Assembly (NCBI RefSeq): GCF_002284535.1
Contig: NZ_NPKH01000014.1
Location: 248,001 to 312,000 of the forward strand
DNA: 64,000 nucleotides
Reading direction: 5' to 3'
DNA from: Mesorhizobium wenxiniae
Lineage (GTDB): Bacteria; Pseudomonadota; Alphaproteobacteria; Rhizobiales; Rhizobiaceae
Of this stretch, positions 54,508 through 63,652 are shown piece after piece (position 1 is the stretch's first letter; the number at the start of each line of letters is the position of its first letter). The notes beneath the pieces were generated by a model. It did not search any database. It was not told the origin of the DNA and saw only the letters and a list, made by a program, of their open reading frames with translations. A program made the position numbers and the translations under genes.

Positions 54508-54574
54508 CGTGGCAGAGATGTTCTGACACGGTCTGCTGATGGGAGATTTCGGCCGGGTTTAGTCCAGCCGGCGA

Positions 54575-55186
54575 TCACGACATCGTGTCGAGCTTGCGCT
54601 GCATGGCGGCGATCTGTTCCTTCAACTCTTGAAGGTCGTCGGGTTTATCCGACGTTTCTTTCCTGGCCGGCTCCGCCGGCGCTGCGGAAGAGCCATTCGA
54701 GGCTACAGGTGGGAAGGGCGTGAACAGCCGCATGGCATTCTGGAACATCTCCATGTTGCGGCGCGTCTGCTCTTCCAGTGCCTTGATCGGCGTGGCGATC
54801 TTCATCATGTCCAGCGGCGACTTGCCCAACGCCCCCTTCATCTGCTCGCGGAAGCGTTCCTGTTCCTTTGAGAAGGCGATCATCGACTGCTCGAGGAAGC
54901 TCGGCACGATCATCTGCATCTGGTCGCCGTAAAAGGCGATCAACTGGCGCAGGAACGGAATTGGCAGCATGTTCTGCCCATCCTTGTTTTCCAGTTCAAA
55001 GATGATCTGGGTCAGCACCGGATGAGTGATGTCGTCGCCGGTCTTGGCGTCCTGGACGGTGAACTCCTCGCCCTTCTTGACCATTTCGGCAAGGTCCTCG
55101 AGAGTCACATAAGTGCTGGTGCCGGTGTTGTAGAGGCGGCGATTGGCATATTTCTTGATGATAATCGGTTCGTCTTTCGCGGCCAT
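54575..55186 (-). CDS. phaR: Polyhydroxyalkanoate synthesis repressor PhaR
   Basis: 203-residue PHA-binding repressor. N-terminal DNA-binding PHB_acc_N domain (IIIKKYANRRLYNTGTSTYV), then PHB_acc segments (PIPFLRQLIAFYGDQMQMIV), and a C-terminal coiled stretch. PhaR senses stored polymer and represses phasin and biosynthesis genes (established in Paracoccus, Rhodobacter, Ralstonia). GGGAGG 8 bp upstream sets the start at 55186. Divergent from phbA. Confidence 0.95.
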   Translation of the reverse strand: MAAKDEPIIIKKYANRRLYNTGTSTYVTLEDLAEMVKKGEEFTVQDAKTGDDITHPVLTQIIFELENKDGQNMLPIPFLRQLIAFYGDQMQMIVPSFLEQSMIAFSKEQERFREQMKGALGKSPLDMMKIATPIKALEEQTRRNMEMFQNAMRLFTPFPPVASNGSSAAPAEPARKETSDKPDDLQELKEQIAAMQRKLDTMS

Positions 55187-55306
55187 CAGCATCCTCCCAG
55201 GACACCGGCGCACTTGTGTAAGCTGCCGGTAACGATTGCGCCTTTTCAAGGATATGCGCAAAAGCGTCGCAATTCCAAGCGGTTTGTGCAGTGCGGGATC
55301 AATTAA

Positions 55307-55381
55307 TGCTGCATGGCGGCCAGTAAATGCTGCGCAGCAATGGGCGGGCTGTTTCCACCACGAGGCGCAACCTGCTTGCAG
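55307..55381. promoter_or_regulatory. TGC/GCA-rich sites, probable PhaR operators
   Basis: Three elements lie between phaR and phbA: TGCTGCA (55307-55313), the perfect palindrome TGCTGCGCAGCA (55328-55339) and CTGC-TT-GCAG (55372-55381). PhaR of Rhodobacter is reported to bind CTGC-N(3-4)-GCAG and that of Paracoccus TGC-rich DNA; the match is close but not exact. Confidence 0.55.
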
Positions 55382-55476
55382 CGCATGGCCAGCGTGCCCA
55401 TTTCCGGTTTGACTTGGACCATTGAAAGGGCAAGAAAAGCCCTGACGATACGATACCTCGAAGTCTGGAGAAGAAC

Positions 55477-56655
55477 ATGTCCGCTGCCATCGTTGTCGCC
55501 AGTGCGGCGCGCACGCCCGTCGGTTCCTTCAACGGCGCCTTTGCCGCCACCCCGGCGCATGAGCTTGGTGCCGTTGTCATCAAGGAACTGCTGTCTCGTG
55601 CCGGCGTCGAGCCGGCGGAGGTCGACGAGGTCATCCTCGGCCAGGTGCTGACCGCGGCTCAGGGCCAGAACCCCGCCCGCCAGGCATCTATCAATGCCGG
55701 CCTGCCAAAGGAAACCACCGCCTGGGGCCTCAATCAGGTTTGCGGCTCAGGTCTGCGCGCTATTGCTCTCGGTATGCAGCAGATCGCCACCGGCGATGCC
55801 AAGGTGATCGTCGCCGGCGGGCAGGAATCGATGTCGCTGGCCCCGCACGCTCAACACCTGCGTGCCGGGGTCAAGATGGGCGACTACAAGATGATCGACA
55901 CCATGATCAAGGACGGGCTGTGGGATGCCTTCAATGGCTACCACATGGGCAACACGGCCGAAAACGTCGCACGCCAGTTCCAGATTACCCGCGAGGACCA
56001 GGACCGGCTCGCATTGGCCTCCCAGAACAAGGCAGAGGCCGCGCAGAAGGCCGGCAAATTCAAGGACGAGATCGTGGCTTTCACCGTCAAGGGCAAGAAG
56101 GGCGACACCATTGTCGACCAAGACGAATACATCCGCCACGGCGCCACGATCGACGCCATGACCAAGCTAAGACCGGCCTTCGATAAGGAGGGCACCGTGA
56201 CCGCCGCCAATGCCTCCGGCATCAATGACGGCGCCGCCGCCGTGCTGCTGATGACCGAAGCGGAAGCCGAAAAGCGCGGCATCACGCCGCTGGCGCGCAT
56301 CGTGTCCTGGGCGACCGCTGGCGTCGATCCGCAGATCATGGGCACCGGGCCTATTCCCGCCTCGCGCAAGGCGCTGGCCAAGGCCGGCTGGTCGGTCGGC
56401 GATCTCGACCTGGTCGAGGCCAACGAAGCCTTCGCCGCGCAGGCCTGCGCCGTCAACAAGGACATGGGCTGGGATCCGTCCATCGTCAATGTCAATGGCG
56501 GCGCCATCGCCATCGGCCACCCGATCGGCGCCTCCGGTGCCCGAATCTTCAACACGCTGGTCTACGAGATGCGCCGCAGAAGTGCCAGGAAAGGCCTTGC
56601 CACGCTGTGCATCGGCGGCGGCATGGGCGTTGCCATGTGCGTGGAAGCGCTGTGA
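55477..56655 (+). CDS. phbA: Acetyl-CoA acetyltransferase (beta-ketothiolase)
   Basis: Biosynthetic thiolase condensing two acetyl-CoA to acetoacetyl-CoA, first step of PHB synthesis. 392 residues. Acyl-enzyme Cys89 (QVCGSGLRA), His348 in IGHPIGASG and Cys378 in CIGGGMG are all present. GGAGAAGAAC precedes the ATG. Followed by phbB, 133 bp downstream. Confidence 0.97.
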   Translation: MSAAIVVASAARTPVGSFNGAFAATPAHELGAVVIKELLSRAGVEPAEVDEVILGQVLTAAQGQNPARQASINAGLPKETTAWGLNQVCGSGLRAIALGMQQIATGDAKVIVAGGQESMSLAPHAQHLRAGVKMGDYKMIDTMIKDGLWDAFNGYHMGNTAENVARQFQITREDQDRLALASQNKAEAAQKAGKFKDEIVAFTVKGKKGDTIVDQDEYIRHGATIDAMTKLRPAFDKEGTVTAANASGINDGAAAVLLMTEAEAEKRGITPLARIVSWATAGVDPQIMGTGPIPASRKALAKAGWSVGDLDLVEANEAFAAQACAVNKDMGWDPSIVNVNGGAIAIGHPIGASGARIFNTLVYEMRRRSARKGLATLCIGGGMGVAMCVEAL

Positions 56656-56788
56656 AGTCATATGCGAAGCGTCGTGAAGACAAGGTGAGCGAGCCGTGAG
56701 ATAGTCGGTGGCGAACGGGGCTCAATCGCCGTTAGAGCGTTCCCGGTTTCGTCGCCCGCCGTTCATGAAGGAAAAAAGGGAGGACATC

Positions 56789-57514
56789 ATGACAAAGATA
56801 GCACTCGTCACCGGTGGGTCGCGCGGTATTGGCGCCGCGATTTCGATCGGCCTGAAAACCGCCGGCTACAAGGTTGCCGCGAACTACGCCGGCAATGACG
56901 AAGCGGCGCAGAAATTCAAGGCAGAGACCGGCATCCCGGTCTACAAATGGTCCGTCGCCGACTACGATGCTTGCGCTGCCGGCATCAAGCAGGTCGAGGC
57001 CGATCTCGGTCCGGTTTCCGTGCTGGTCAACAATGCCGGCATCACCCGCGACGCCATGTTCCACAAGATGACGCGCGAGCAGTGGAAAGAGGTCGTCGAC
57101 ACCAATCTTTCCGGCGTCTTCAACATGACGCACCCGCTGTGGGGCGGCATGCGCGACCGCAAGTTCGGCCGCGTCATCACCATCTCCTCGATCAATGGCC
57201 AGAAGGGCCAGACCGGCCAGGTCAATTATTCGGCCTCGAAGGCCGGCGATATCGGCTTCACCAAAGCGCTCGCCCAGGAAGGGGCGCGGGCCGGCATCAC
57301 CGTCAATGTCATCTGTCCCGGCTATATCGCCACCGAGATGGTCAGGGCGATGGACGAGAAGGTGCTCAACGAGCGCGTTATCCCGCAGATCCCGGTCGGC
57401 CGCCTCGGCGAGCCGGAAGAGATCGCACGCTGCGTCGTTTTCCTCGCTTCCGACGATGCAGGCTTCATCACCGGCTCGACCCTAACCGCCAATGGCGGCC
57501 AGTATATCACCTGA
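56789..57514 (+). CDS. phbB: Acetoacetyl-CoA reductase
   Basis: NADPH-dependent SDR making (R)-3-hydroxybutyryl-CoA, second step of PHB synthesis. 241 residues, normal for PhaB. ALVTGGSRGIGAAISIGLK, NNAGITRDAMFHKM, the catalytic SSINGQKGQTGQVNYSASK and the PGYIATEMV end are diagnostic. AGGGAGG sets the ATG at 56789. The PHA synthase gene is not in this window. Confidence 0.97.
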   Translation: MTKIALVTGGSRGIGAAISIGLKTAGYKVAANYAGNDEAAQKFKAETGIPVYKWSVADYDACAAGIKQVEADLGPVSVLVNNAGITRDAMFHKMTREQWKEVVDTNLSGVFNMTHPLWGGMRDRKFGRVITISSINGQKGQTGQVNYSASKAGDIGFTKALAQEGARAGITVNVICPGYIATEMVRAMDEKVLNERVIPQIPVGRLGEPEEIARCVVFLASDDAGFITGSTLTANGGQYIT

Positions 57515-57597
57515 GGCGTCGGCCCTCGCTGGCAGCTGATGTACCGGGCCGAGCCCAATCGCCAAGACCGAGGCTGGGAGCCGCACAATCGCCGCTG

Positions 57598-58843
57598 TCA
57601 GGCGACAAGCTTCAGCCCTGGTTCGGCTGCAGGCTTGGTCTGGGCGATCGGCTCGCGCGAAGGTGCCGGCAGGCGGGCAAGCGGCGCCCGGCTGAGGCCT
57701 GATAGTTTCAAGGCGATACGACGCTTCAGGAATGGATTGAGGTTCAGCATCGAAAGCACGAGATTGCGGACGAACCGCTTCACCGCACTGCGGGTAAGCG
57801 CCATGACGGTCGTCGTGCCCGCCAGTTCAAGCACCTCTTCGGCCGCCGGGCGTCGCAGCGTTTCGTAGAGGTCGAGGTCGGCTTCCGGGCGCACGCCGTT
57901 CACCACGTCGCCAAGCAACTGGCCAAGCACGACCGCGTCGATGATGCCGGTGTTCATGCCCTGCCCTCCCGCCGGGCTGTGCACGTGCGCGGCATCACCC
58001 ATGAGAAACAACCGGTCCTTGCGGTACGAGCGGACCAAGCGGTGATGGACGCGAAAACGCGAGCTCCACGACAGATCGAGCACCCGGGCTCTTTTTTGGG
58101 TCGGTCCACGACTGTCGAGCAGCGCCTGGATTGTCGCCGATCTCAGGCTTTTCCGGCGCGTCATCCATTGTTGCGACGACCCGGTACGATCCGTCCGGGA
58201 GCGGCGCCACCACCACCAGCCCGGCCGGTGCAAAGAACAGCGACACTTCGGTCGGCCCAACCGGCCAGTCGAGACGAACATCGGCGAGCACGAACGAAGC
58301 GTCATAGGCCGCGCCGTCGAACTCGATGCCGGTCGACCTGCGCACCAAGCTGTGCATGCCGTCGGCACCAACGACGTAGCGTGCCGATATCAGTTTCTCG
58401 CGGCCGTTCTCGATCACCGTCACGCGTGCGCCGTCAGCGTCCTGAACGACCGCCTTGGCCTCGACCGTGCGATGAATCACGCCGCCCAGGGCTGCGATCC
58501 GTTCGGCGAACACCTGCTCGGTCAGGTTCTGAGGCAGCATCATCAGATAGGGATGCCTTGACGGAAGCTTGCTGAAATCGAGCTTGAGCAGCGCCCGATT
58601 GCGGTCGCGGATGGCGAAATTCTGCAGCTTCAGGGCAAGTTCGCTCAGCCGCTGCGTGACGCCGAGCGGCTGCAGCGTTTCCAGCGTCTGCGCGTGGATG
58701 ACGCCAGCCCGCGACGTCTGAAGCTGCTGCGCCAGCCTGTCGATCAAAACATGATCGACACCGGCCTGGTGCAGCACGATGGACAGCGCCATGCCGGTCG
58801 GCCCGGCGCCGATTATCAGGACTTCCGTAGTGTCGGGCAACAT
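57598..58843 (-). pseudogene. FAD-dependent monooxygenase, frameshifted
   Basis: Group A flavin monooxygenase of about 415 residues in two reading frames. The N-terminal part has VLIIGAGPTGMALSIVL (FAD dinucleotide fold) and the VVGADGMHSLVRR DG motif; the C-terminal part carries LFLMGDAAHVHSPAGGQGMN (GD motif). The break is in the TT pair at 58131-58132: removal of one base joins EKPEIGD to IQALLDSRGP with no loss of similarity. So a single-base insertion, or a sequencing error. Start at 58843, with GGAGAGAG just upstream. Divergent from the TetR gene. Confidence 0.85.
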
Positions 58844-58857
58844 CTCTCTCTCCATTT

Positions 58858-58873
58858 GTCAACGATCGTTGAC
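58858..58873. promoter_or_regulatory. TetR operator-like site 1 (perfect palindrome)
   Basis: GTCAACGATCGTTGAC, a perfect 16-bp palindrome 15 bp upstream of the monooxygenase start. Confidence 0.75.
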
Positions 58874-58897
58874 TTTCTAGTCGAACCCATTGCATTT

Positions 58898-58913
58898 GTC
58901 AACGGCCGTTGGC
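58898..58913. promoter_or_regulatory. TetR operator-like site 2
   Basis: GTCAACGGCCGTTGGC, one mismatch from a full palindrome, starting exactly 40 bp after site 1 and ending 3 bp before the TetR start, so it can autoregulate. Confidence 0.75.
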
Positions 58914-58915
58914 AT

Positions 58916-59509
58916 ATGAATTTCATGACCGAGAATCAGCCGAAGAAACCCAGCAAGTCGGACCGCACGCGCGCCCAAATCCTCGAGGCCGCGAGGCTCC
59001 TGTTCGCCGAGCACGGCTATGACGGCGCCTCCATCCGCGACGTCGCGGCGCATGCCTCGATCGATCCGGCCATGGTGATCCGCTATTTCCGCAGCAAGGA
59101 CGAACTGTTTGCCAGGGCGGCGGTCGTCGACCTGCAATTGCCGGCGCTGCGGGTGATCGATCGAAACGCCATCGGTGAAACGCTGGTCAGGCGTTTTCTC
59201 GAAATCTGGGAAGGCCCGGCCAGCGGTCCTGGCATGGGAATTCTGCTGCGTTCGGCGACGTCGAACGAATTCGCCGCGGAAAAATTGCGCGACGTATTTG
59301 GCAACCAGGTGAGGCCGGTGGTTGCGGCGGTCTCTGACCCCGCCGATGCGGGTCGACGGGCCGGGCTCGTATCGAGCCAGCTGCTGGGTCTGGCGATGTG
59401 CCGGTACCTGCTGCGGCTTCCGCCAGTCGTCGCCCTGTCCCACGACGAAATTATCCAGAAAGTCGGCCCTACTTTGCAGCGCTATGCCGTGGGAGAGGAC
59501 GGGTCTTGA
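58916..59509 (+). CDS. TetR/AcrR family regulator
   Basis: 197-residue TetR protein. HTH: RAQILEAARLLFAEHGYDGA, IRDVAAHASIDPAMVIRYFR. C-terminal domain helical with LVSSQLLGLAMCRYLLRLPP, as in the TetR_C_33-like group. Start uncertain (58916 or 58925); no clear ribosome site. It controls the divergent flavin monooxygenase gene through two sites. Confidence 0.9.
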   Translation: MNFMTENQPKKPSKSDRTRAQILEAARLLFAEHGYDGASIRDVAAHASIDPAMVIRYFRSKDELFARAAVVDLQLPALRVIDRNAIGETLVRRFLEIWEGPASGPGMGILLRSATSNEFAAEKLRDVFGNQVRPVVAAVSDPADAGRRAGLVSSQLLGLAMCRYLLRLPPVVALSHDEIIQKVGPTLQRYAVGEDGS

Positions 59510-60218
59510 ACCCATCCGTTCTGTATTGCTGGCACACTGGTCCTCGTGCAGCGAGTGCGCCGACGATGGACGCGACGCCGACCTTGTGCCGAAGCGGCAC
59601 GCAAAAGTTAACGGCGGCCGCACAGCCTGTGCAAAACCTGTTCCCCGACTGTGGATACCCGGTGGAAAACCTGTTCACGACACTACATATTGGGGTGAAC
59701 AGACCGGGAAACTCCCGCCAGCGCTGATTCGTCGCCGTTTCGTTCCGGCTTTGAGCGGAAGGTTAACTACAAAAGGCTGAAAACATCCCCAAATGGTTAA
59801 GGCGCGTTAGGAAAGATTAATAATTTCAAAATGTTGGATGACACCCGCCGACCTGCTGTCGATCGTTCATCGGCAAAGGTTAACGGCGAGTCAGCCCTGC
59901 ATGAAACGGGCCATTTCGGCGATTCAGCATGTGGTGAGACTCGCCGGCGAAAAATCCAGATGTAGCCGTGAACAAACCCTGAATCCGCGCGAGTCAGCGA
60001 TTCGTAGCCGATTCGTTCCAGACTCGTTCCAACTGTTAAATCGGAACGCCCTACTGTCTAATCGGAACAGATTATCGAAGCTGAGGGGAGCCTTCGAGCT
60101 GCCGTCGGAACATTCCGCTTTCGCTTCGCGCCCGAAATCCCTATGTGTCGCTTGTCACACGCGCCAGCACGGGGCGCGCTCCCGACAACGCGAGGCAGAG
60201 AGCCTTATTTCCAGGTCG
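59510..60218. other. Long AT-richer intergenic region with repeats, no gene
   Basis: About 700 bp without a supported gene. Contents: DnaA-box-like sites one base off consensus near 59632 (TGTGCAAAA) and 59651 (TGTGGATAC); AAAACCTGTTC twice nearby; TTAA, TTAG and TTAA at exact 10-bp steps (59797, 59807, 59817); GTTAACGGCG twice (59608 and 59879); two 16-bp near-copies ACTGTTAAATCGGAAC (60032) and ACTGTCTAATCGGAAC (60053). It is presumably a long, complex promoter for the helicase gene. Role of the DnaA-like sites unknown. Confidence 0.5.
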
Positions 60219-63200
60219 ATGAACATCCAGCCGAAACACACTGAACCGCTGATCCTGTCGGGCCGCGACGTGACCGCCGTGCTCGGGCCGACCAACACCG
60301 GTAAGACCCATCTCGCCATCGAGCGCATGGTGGCGCATGAAAGCGGCATTATCGGCCTGCCGCTCCGGCTCCTCGCCCGCGAGGTTTATACACGCGTCTG
60401 CGAGAAGGTCGGCGCTCACAAGGTGGCGCTCATCACCGGCGAGGAGAAGATCCAGCCCGACGGCGCCAGATATTCGGTCTGTACGGTGGAAGCCATGCCG
60501 CGCGAGACCGACGCCGCGTTCGTTGCCATCGACGAGGTTCAGCTGGCCGGCGATCTCGAGCGCGGCCACATCTTCACCGACCGCATCCTGCATCTGCGCG
60601 GCCGCCAGGAGACACTGCTGCTGGGTGCGGCCACCATGCACGGCATCCTCCAGCGTCTGCTGAAGGGCGTGTCGGTGGTGACGCGGCCACGGCTGTCGCA
60701 TCTCGCCTATGCCGGCTCGAAGAAGCTCACCCGCTTGCCGCGACGTACGGCGATCGTCGCCTTTTCCGCCGACGAGGTTTATGCGATCGCCGAACTGATC
60801 CGCCGCCAGCAGGGCGGTGCGGCCGTCGTGCTCGGTGCGCTATCGCCCCGCACCCGCAACGCGCAGGTGGCGCTGTTCCAATCGGGTGATGTCGATTATC
60901 TGATCGCCACCGATGCGATCGGCATGGGCCTCAATCTCGATCTCGATCATGTCGCCTTCGCCCAGAACCGCAAATTCGACGGCTACCAGTACCGCAATCT
61001 GACGGCGGCCGAACTCGGCCAGATCGCCGGCCGCGCCGGCCGGCACATGCGCGACGGAACCTTCGGCGTCACCGGCCAGGTCGATCCACTGGATGAGGAA
61101 CTGGTCAAGAAGATCGAAGCGCATGATTTCGACCCGGTGAAGGTGCTGCAATGGCGCACCGCGCGTTTCGATTTCGCCAACCTCGACGCGCTGAAGCGCT
61201 CGATCGAGACCAACGCCCCGGTTGAAGGCCTGACGCGCGCGCTGCCGGCGGTGGATGCGCAGGCGCTCGAGCACCTGTCCCGCGACGAGGACATTCGGGC
61301 GCTTGCCACCGACGCCAGGCGCGTGGCGCTGTTGTGGGAGGCCTGCGCCCTTCCCGACTACAGGAAGATCGCGCCAGCCCAGCATGCCGACCTGATCGCC
61401 TCGATCTATATGGACCTGGCCAGGCATGGCCATGTCGACGAGAACTACATGGCCGAGCAGGTGCGCCGTGCCGACACCACCGAGGGCGACATCGACACGC
61501 TGTCGCACCGGATCGCCCAGATCCGCACCTGGACTTTCGTTTCCAACCGGCCCGGCTGGCTGGCCGATCAGGCACACTGGCAGGAAAAGACTCGCGAAAT
61601 CGAAGACAGATTGTCGGATGCGCTGCATGAGCGGTTGACGAAACGCTTCGTAGACCGCAGGACTTCCGTCCTCATGCGGCGCCTTAGAGAAAATACCATG
61701 CCTGAAGCCGAAATCAGCCCAACCGGAACCGTCCTCGTCGAAGGCCATCATGTCGGCGAGTTGCAGGGGTTCCGCTTCACCGCCGACCAAAGCGCCGGCG
61801 GCGAGGACGCCAAGGCGGTGCGTGCAGCAGCCCAGAAGGCGCTTGCAGCCGAATTCGAGGCGCGGGCCGAACGCTTCGGCGCCTCGGCCAACGGCGACAT
61901 CGCGCTCGGCTCCGACGGCACGTTGCGCTGGATCGGCGCGCCGATTGGCACGCTGGTAGCAGGCGACGAGCCGCTGAAGCCGCGCCTTGTGCTGCTGGCC
62001 GACGAGCAGCTCACCGGACCCGCCCGCGATAAGGTCGCGGCCCGCGCCGAGCGCTTCGTCAATTTCCAGATCGAGTCCCTGCTGAAGCCGCTGGTCGACC
62101 TCAAGAACGCCGAGCAGATCACCGGCATCGGCCGTGGCATCGCCTTCCAGCTCGTCGAGCATTTCGGCCTCATCAACCGCCGTGACATCGCCGAGGAGAT
62201 GAAGTCGCTCGACCAGGAAGGCCGCGCCGCCCTTCGCCGACTCGGCGTGCGCTTCGGCGCCTACCACGTCTTCGTGCCCGCGCTGATCAAGCCCGCCCCG
62301 GCTGGACTGGTGACGCTGTTGTGGGCGCTGAGGAGCGACGGCAAGGACAAGCCCGGCTTTGGCGACGTGGTACACGCGCTGGCCTCCGGTCGCACCTCGG
62401 TGGTCATCGATCCCACGTTCGACAAGACCTTCTACAAGCTGGCCGGCTACCGCAATCTCGGCCGTCGCGCGGTGCGCGTCGACATCCTTGAACGGCTGGC
62501 CGACCTGATCCGGCCCGCAACCAATTGGAAGCCGGGCCTCGGCCAGCGCCCCGACGGCGCCTATGATGGTCAGTCCTTCATGGTGACGCCGCCGATGATG
62601 TCGATCCTCGGCGCCACGGCCGACGACATGGAAGAGATTTTGAAAGGCCTCGGCTACCGGGCAGAGGCGAAGCCGGCGGTCGAGGTGAGGGCGCGGCTCG
62701 AGGCACAGGACAATGCCGCGCGCGAAGCCGCCGCGGCCAAGCAGGCGGCGGAAGAACAAGCCGAGCAGGCCAAGGCAGCCGAAGCCGCGATTGCGGACGC
62801 AGCCGCCGAGGCGCCGGCCGGGAGTTCTGAGCCGGATGCAGTGTCAAAAGCCACGGCCGAAGCCCCTGCGGAACCCTCCACCGAAGGTGAAGCGGAGCCT
62901 GTCGCGAAAGCTCAGCGGGAAACTCCGGCTGAGGTCACGGATGAGGAGCTGCCTGCAGCCGAAGCCGCAGCCGAAGCGCCTCCGGTATCAGCGGCTCAAC
63001 CAGAGGCAGAACTCGAAACCGCCGAGGTTGAAGTCGCATCGGCGGAGCCGGCCTCCGAAGCCTCGCCTGCAACGGAAGCAGTGTCGGCCGAACCTGCCGC
63101 GACGGCGGAAGCCGCCACCGGCGAGGCTGCTCCCCAGGCCGAGAAAGAAGCCGAGGAACCAAAGCCCATTCTGTTGTGGCGGCAGGGCCGCTTCGACCAG

Positions 63201-63638
63201 CGCCCGCGCCACCGCCACCATGACAACCGGCCCCGTGAAAGGGACAATCGCCCGCGCAACGGGCAAGCCGCGCGCGATGGCCGTGGCGACGCACCGGCAG
63301 ATGCCACCGGCGGACAACCGGTCGGCGCTCCAGGCAGCCGGCCCGCCCATGAAGGACGCCGCGACGGCGCCGGCAAACCGCGCTTCGACCGCAGCAAGTT
63401 CAAGCCCAAGCCCCAGGGCGAGACGGGAGAGCGGCGCGACGGCAAGCCGCAGGGCGAGCGTTCCGATCGTCGCGAAAGCCGACCCGACTGGAAGGGCGGC
63501 AGGCCGGAGGGCAAGGGTGGCGCGCCCGGTGGAAAGCCCGCGTTCCAGCCGAAACCGCGCGAGGAGCGTCCCGTGCGCTTCGACCCGGATTCCCCCTTCG
63601 CCAAGCTCGCCGCGTTGCGCGACCAGCTGAAGAAGTAG
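60219..63638 (+). CDS. Suv3-like DExH RNA helicase with long disordered tail
   Basis: 1139-residue superfamily 2 helicase of the kind conserved in Rhizobiales. Walker A GPTNTGKTH (23-31), DEVQ (105-108) as motif II, ATDAIGMGLNLDLD and QIAGRAGRHM (motif VI). After a mid-protein helicase C region comes an Ala/Glu/Pro-rich stretch (about 827-983), then an Arg/Asp/Gly/Lys-rich tail (about 985-1110), which are presumably disordered and RNA-binding. The ATG at 60219 (AGG close upstream) is chosen; the frame is open 127 codons earlier but that part has no protein character. RNA processing role inferred from relatedness to Suv3. Confidence 0.88.
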   Translation: MNIQPKHTEPLILSGRDVTAVLGPTNTGKTHLAIERMVAHESGIIGLPLRLLAREVYTRVCEKVGAHKVALITGEEKIQPDGARYSVCTVEAMPRETDAAFVAIDEVQLAGDLERGHIFTDRILHLRGRQETLLLGAATMHGILQRLLKGVSVVTRPRLSHLAYAGSKKLTRLPRRTAIVAFSADEVYAIAELIRRQQGGAAVVLGALSPRTRNAQVALFQSGDVDYLIATDAIGMGLNLDLDHVAFAQNRKFDGYQYRNLTAAELGQIAGRAGRHMRDGTFGVTGQVDPLDEELVKKIEAHDFDPVKVLQWRTARFDFANLDALKRSIETNAPVEGLTRALPAVDAQALEHLSRDEDIRALATDARRVALLWEACALPDYRKIAPAQHADLIASIYMDLARHGHVDENYMAEQVRRADTTEGDIDTLSHRIAQIRTWTFVSNRPGWLADQAHWQEKTREIEDRLSDALHERLTKRFVDRRTSVLMRRLRENTMPEAEISPTGTVLVEGHHVGELQGFRFTADQSAGGEDAKAVRAAAQKALAAEFEARAERFGASANGDIALGSDGTLRWIGAPIGTLVAGDEPLKPRLVLLADEQLTGPARDKVAARAERFVNFQIESLLKPLVDLKNAEQITGIGRGIAFQLVEHFGLINRRDIAEEMKSLDQEGRAALRRLGVRFGAYHVFVPALIKPAPAGLVTLLWALRSDGKDKPGFGDVVHALASGRTSVVIDPTFDKTFYKLAGYRNLGRRAVRVDILERLADLIRPATNWKPGLGQRPDGAYDGQSFMVTPPMMSILGATADDMEEILKGLGYRAEAKPAVEVRARLEAQDNAAREAAAAKQAAEEQAEQAKAAEAAIADAAAEAPAGSSEPDAVSKATAEAPAEPSTEGEAEPVAKAQRETPAEVTDEELPAAEAAAEAPPVSAAQPEAELETAEVEVASAEPASEASPATEAVSAEPAATAEAATGEAAPQAEKEAEEPKPILLWRQGRFDQRPRHRHHDNRPRERDNRPRNGQAARDGRGDAPADATGGQPVGAPGSRPAHEGRRDGAGKPRFDRSKFKPKPQGETGERRDGKPQGERSDRRESRPDWKGGRPEGKGGAPGGKPAFQPKPREERPVRFDPDSPFAKLAALRDQLKK

Positions 63639-63652
63639 GTTCGCTCGCTCCG

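Noticed and set aside
59630..59690. Chromosomal replication origin
   Set aside because: DnaA-like boxes are few and each imperfect, and no parAB, dnaN or hemE marker is near; no support beyond a weak cluster.
59838..60218. 127-codon N-terminal extension of the helicase
   Set aside because: Composition is not protein-like and the stretch contains the promoter-type repeats; the Walker A motif lies at the normal distance from the ATG at 60219.
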